This document shows, piece by piece, positions 7,236 through 8,554 of a DNA stretch of 8,554 nt (positions within the stretch are counted from its first letter, which is position 1; each line of letters opens with the position of its first letter). Below the pieces are notes generated by a model, which saw nothing but the letters and a program-made list of their open reading frames with translations, was not told the origin of the DNA and ran no database searches. The DNA lies in the NCBI GenBank assembly GCA_012515925.1, contig JAAYXM010000184.1, positions 1 to 8,554 on the forward strand, read 5' to 3'. The stretch is from Clostridiales bacterium (lineage in GTDB: Bacteria > Bacillota > Clostridia > Oscillospirales > JAAYXM01). The position numbers and the translations under genes are program-made.

Positions 7236-8372
7236 ATGGCCTTTGAGCTGGATATTGAAAGAGATAATATTGTTCCCATAAAGGTTATCGGTATCGGAGG
7301 TGGCGGAAGCAATGCGGTTAACCGCATGATAATGTCCGGCGTTCGCGGCGTCGAATTCATTGCGGTTAATACAGACAAGCAGGCTTTGCGCAGCTCCAGT
7401 GCTACATATAAAATTCAAATCGGCGAGAAGCTTACCAAAGGCCTCGGCGCGGGCTCCAACCCGGATATAGGACGGAAGGCCGCCGAGGAGAGCCGTGAGG
7501 CGATAAAAAAGGTTCTTGAGGGCACCGAAATGGTGTTTTTAACCGCGGGCATGGGCGGCGGAACCGGTACCGGCGCCGCTCCGGTAATCGCGGACTTGGC
7601 GCGCGAGCTTGGGATACTGACAATCGGCGTCGTAACAAAACCCTTCAATTGGGAAGGCAAGGTGCGCTCCATCCAGGCCGAGTCGGGCACGGAATCCCTG
7701 CGCGAAAAGGTGGATTCGCTTGTGGTCATACCGAACGACAGGCTGAAACTGGTATCCGAGCAGAAGATTACGTTTTTAAACGCGTTTGAAATCGCGGACG
7801 ATGTTTTAAGACAGGCCATACAGAGCATTTCCGAGCTTATAAACGTTTCGGGTCTCGTCAACCTGGACTTCGCGGATGTTACGATGATAATGAAGGACGC
7901 GGGCTATGCGCATATGGGCGTCGGCAGGGCTTCAGGGAAGGACAAGGCCGCCGAAGCCGCAAAGATGGCAATTCAAAGCCCGCTGCTCGAAACGTCTATC
8001 GACGGCGCGCGCGGAGTTATTATCAATATCACGGGCTCTATGGACATCTGCCTCGACGAGGTTGAGACCGCCGCGGAGATGATACGGCAGTCTGTGCATC
8101 CCGATTCCAACATCATATTTGGTGCGGCGTTCGACCAGGAGATGGACGACGAAATCCGCGTCACGGTTATCGCCACGGGCTTTGAGGGAAGAAAACCGCT
8201 GCCAGGCAAGCCCGAGGAGCCGGCAGATCAGGAAGCGCCGGTTGACGAGACTGAGGAAATTGTCGACACCGCGGACATCGGTGCCGACGGCGGGGCGGAC
8301 ACCGGTAATGAAGATAACGACCCGTTTGATATCATTGTGCGCATGTTCGGAAACAGGGACAACAATAACTAA
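7236..8372 (+). CDS. ftsZ: FtsZ, tubulin-like division GTPase
   Basis: Cytoplasmic GTPase that polymerises into the Z ring and recruits the division machinery. The 378 residues are of normal length. The N-terminal GTP-binding domain has IGIGGGGSNAVNRM (18-31), NTDKQAL (45-51), the tubulin signature GMGGGTGTGAAPVIADLA (105-122), TKPFNWEG (134-141) and IPNDRL (165-170). The T7 loop NLDFAD (209-214) supplies D211 and D214 for GTP hydrolysis in the neighbouring subunit. The C-terminal domain ends near 317, followed by a short acidic linker (about 318-362). The last segment DPFDIIVRMFGNRDNNN does not match the usual tail DIPxFLR bound by FtsA, ZipA or SepF, lacking the proline. Start ATG lies eight bases after GGGAGGA. 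It has its own promoter and no ftsA in front of it. Confidence 0.97.
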   Translation: MAFELDIERDNIVPIKVIGIGGGGSNAVNRMIMSGVRGVEFIAVNTDKQALRSSSATYKIQIGEKLTKGLGAGSNPDIGRKAAEESREAIKKVLEGTEMVFLTAGMGGGTGTGAAPVIADLARELGILTIGVVTKPFNWEGKVRSIQAESGTESLREKVDSLVVIPNDRLKLVSEQKITFLNAFEIADDVLRQAIQSISELINVSGLVNLDFADVTMIMKDAGYAHMGVGRASGKDKAAEAAKMAIQSPLLETSIDGARGVIINITGSMDICLDEVETAAEMIRQSVHPDSNIIFGAAFDQEMDDEIRVTVIATGFEGRKPLPGKPEEPADQEAPVDETEEIVDTADIGADGGADTGNEDNDPFDIIVRMFGNRDNNN

Positions 8373-8415
8373 AGTAAATAATCCGGAGCCGGTTTTGGCG
8401 TTTCGCAAAAGAGGC
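8373..8415 (+). other. Spacer after ftsZ with no clear terminator
   Basis: A weak stem CCG-GAGC-CGG followed by TTTT (about 8384-8397) and a 4-bp stem TCGC/GCGA (8403-8406 with 8414-8417) are the only structures. Neither is a convincing intrinsic terminator, so ftsZ transcripts may run on into the element downstream. Confidence 0.3.
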
Positions 8416-8438
8416 GACAAGGGGACGGTTCTGTTGTC
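8416..8438 (+). repeat. Imperfect hairpin resembling a REP/IS200-type terminal element
   Basis: GACAA (8416-8420) and TTGTC (8434-8438) pair perfectly. After one G/G mismatch, GGGA and TTCT continue the stem with two wobble pairs, leaving a CGG loop. The core GGGGACGGTTCTGTTGTC resembles, from memory and unchecked, a sequence that recurs near transposase genes of this type in many clostridial genomes. REP-associated transposases bind and cleave such single-strand hairpins, so this is a plausible left-end element for the gene at 8487. Confidence 0.5.
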
Positions 8439-8468
8439 TTGACAGTTATAAGGAAAATATGATATATT
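8439..8468 (+). promoter_or_regulatory. Promoter of the transposase gene
   Basis: A perfect -35 box TTGACA (8439-8444) directly abuts the hairpin, followed after 18 bases by TATATT (8463-8468). A start near 8475 would leave a leader of roughly 12 bases, although the ribosome site GAGG (8475-8478) would then lie at its very beginning. The -10 box falls within one arm of a 13-bp inverted repeat. Confidence 0.5.
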
Positions 8469-8534
8469 ATTGTCGAGGCGAAAAATATGCCAAGACAAGC
8501 GAGAAAGAAAAGTGCAAGCGGAATATATCATATT
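8456..8534. repeat. Exact 13-bp inverted repeat around the transposase start
   Basis: AATATGATATATT at 8456-8468 is the exact reverse complement of AATATATCATATT at 8522-8534, 53 bases apart. The first arm covers the -10 box; the second encodes part of the conserved GIYHIM segment. Because the first arm lies mostly upstream of the expected transcript, it would fold as single-stranded DNA rather than as the mRNA. Low complexity means chance remains possible. Confidence 0.5.
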
Positions 8535-8554
8535 ATGTTAAGAGGTATTAATCA
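8487..8554 (+). CDS. REP-associated tyrosine (IS200-like, Y1) transposase, N-terminal fragment
   Basis: The first 22 codons of a gene that runs off the right edge. The predicted start MPRQARKKSASGIYHIMLRG is the characteristic N-terminus of the REP-associated tyrosine transposase family: a basic head, then SGIYHIMLRGIN, the first strand of the Y1/HUH nuclease fold. Members cut and join single-stranded DNA at hairpins near their own gene using one tyrosine and an HUH metal site; both lie beyond the window, so whether this copy is intact cannot be judged. The ribosome site GAGG (8475-8478) is eight bases before the ATG, and a promoter and hairpin lie just upstream. It is co-directional with ftsZ, starting 114 bp after it, and is probably an acquired accessory gene unrelated to division. 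Confidence is limited only by the short visible part. Confidence 0.75.
   Translation, partial: MPRQARKKSASGIYHIMLRGIN

Noticed and set aside
6432..7418. Long open frame of 328 codons on the minus strand
   Set aside because: It lies opposite ftsQ, the A+T-rich spacer and the start of ftsZ, has no family motif or ribosome site, and becomes a low-complexity run of F, Y, I and C across the spacer. It is a shadow of the plus-strand genes.
8119..8442. Plus-strand open frame overlapping the end of ftsZ and the hairpin
   Set aside because: It is an out-of-frame reading of the ftsZ linker, with arginine-rich low-complexity content and no ribosome site.
1..8554. CRISPR arrays, tRNA or rRNA genes, riboswitches, phage genes
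   Set aside because: No regularly spaced repeats, no tRNA-like cloverleaf or rRNA sequence, no recognised riboswitch core and no phage-like gene were seen; nearly all the window is accounted for by core wall and division genes.

Overview
This window is a stretch of a bacterial division and cell-wall (dcw) cluster. All genes lie on the plus strand, in the order murE (3' end only) - murF - mraY - ftsW - murG - murA - ftsQ/divIB - ftsZ. It is followed by the start of a REP-associated (IS200-like, Y1/HUH) transposase gene that runs off the right edge. The likely source is a member of the Bacillota, most probably of clostridial type. This rests on purine-rich AGGAGG-like ribosome binding sites, a short DivIB/FtsQ-like protein, murA placed between murG and ftsQ, and clostridial-looking variants such as the FtsZ segment IMKDAGYAHMGVG and FtsW EPHLSGA. 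It is an inference from gene order and motifs; I cannot name a genus. The genes are of moderate G+C with many GCG/GGC codons, whereas the region before ftsZ is strikingly A+T rich.

Layout: positions 2-202 are the C-terminus of MurE; 224-1582 MurF; 1609-2601 MraY; 2614-3738 FtsW (or SpoVE); 3751-4893 MurG. These five are packed with gaps of 12-26 bp and look like one transcription unit. A 116-bp gap follows, then murA (5010-6263) behind a very strong ribosome binding site, and ftsQ (best start a TTG at 6291, end 7037). A 198-bp A+T-rich spacer carries a near-consensus vegetative promoter (TTGACC-N17-TAAAAT) and separates ftsQ from ftsZ (7236-8372). After ftsZ come an imperfect hairpin that looks like a REP/IS200-type element (8416-8438), a second near-consensus promoter, and the first 22 codons of the transposase.

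How the genes work together: MurA makes the first committed peptidoglycan precursor in the cytoplasm. MurE and MurF add the third amino acid and the D-Ala-D-Ala to the stem peptide. MraY moves the finished muropeptide onto undecaprenyl phosphate (lipid I) and MurG adds GlcNAc (lipid II). FtsW polymerises lipid II at the septum, FtsQ/DivIB is a scaffold of the division complex, and FtsZ forms the cytoskeletal ring that directs the process.

The window is mostly an ordinary core region and I see no clear sign of a new system. The points worth a second look are the genes that are absent (murD between mraY and ftsW; murC/murB; ftsA before ftsZ), a non-canonical FtsZ C-terminal tail, the separate ftsZ promoter island, the start of ftsQ, and the transposase with hairpin and inverted repeat directly downstream of ftsZ.
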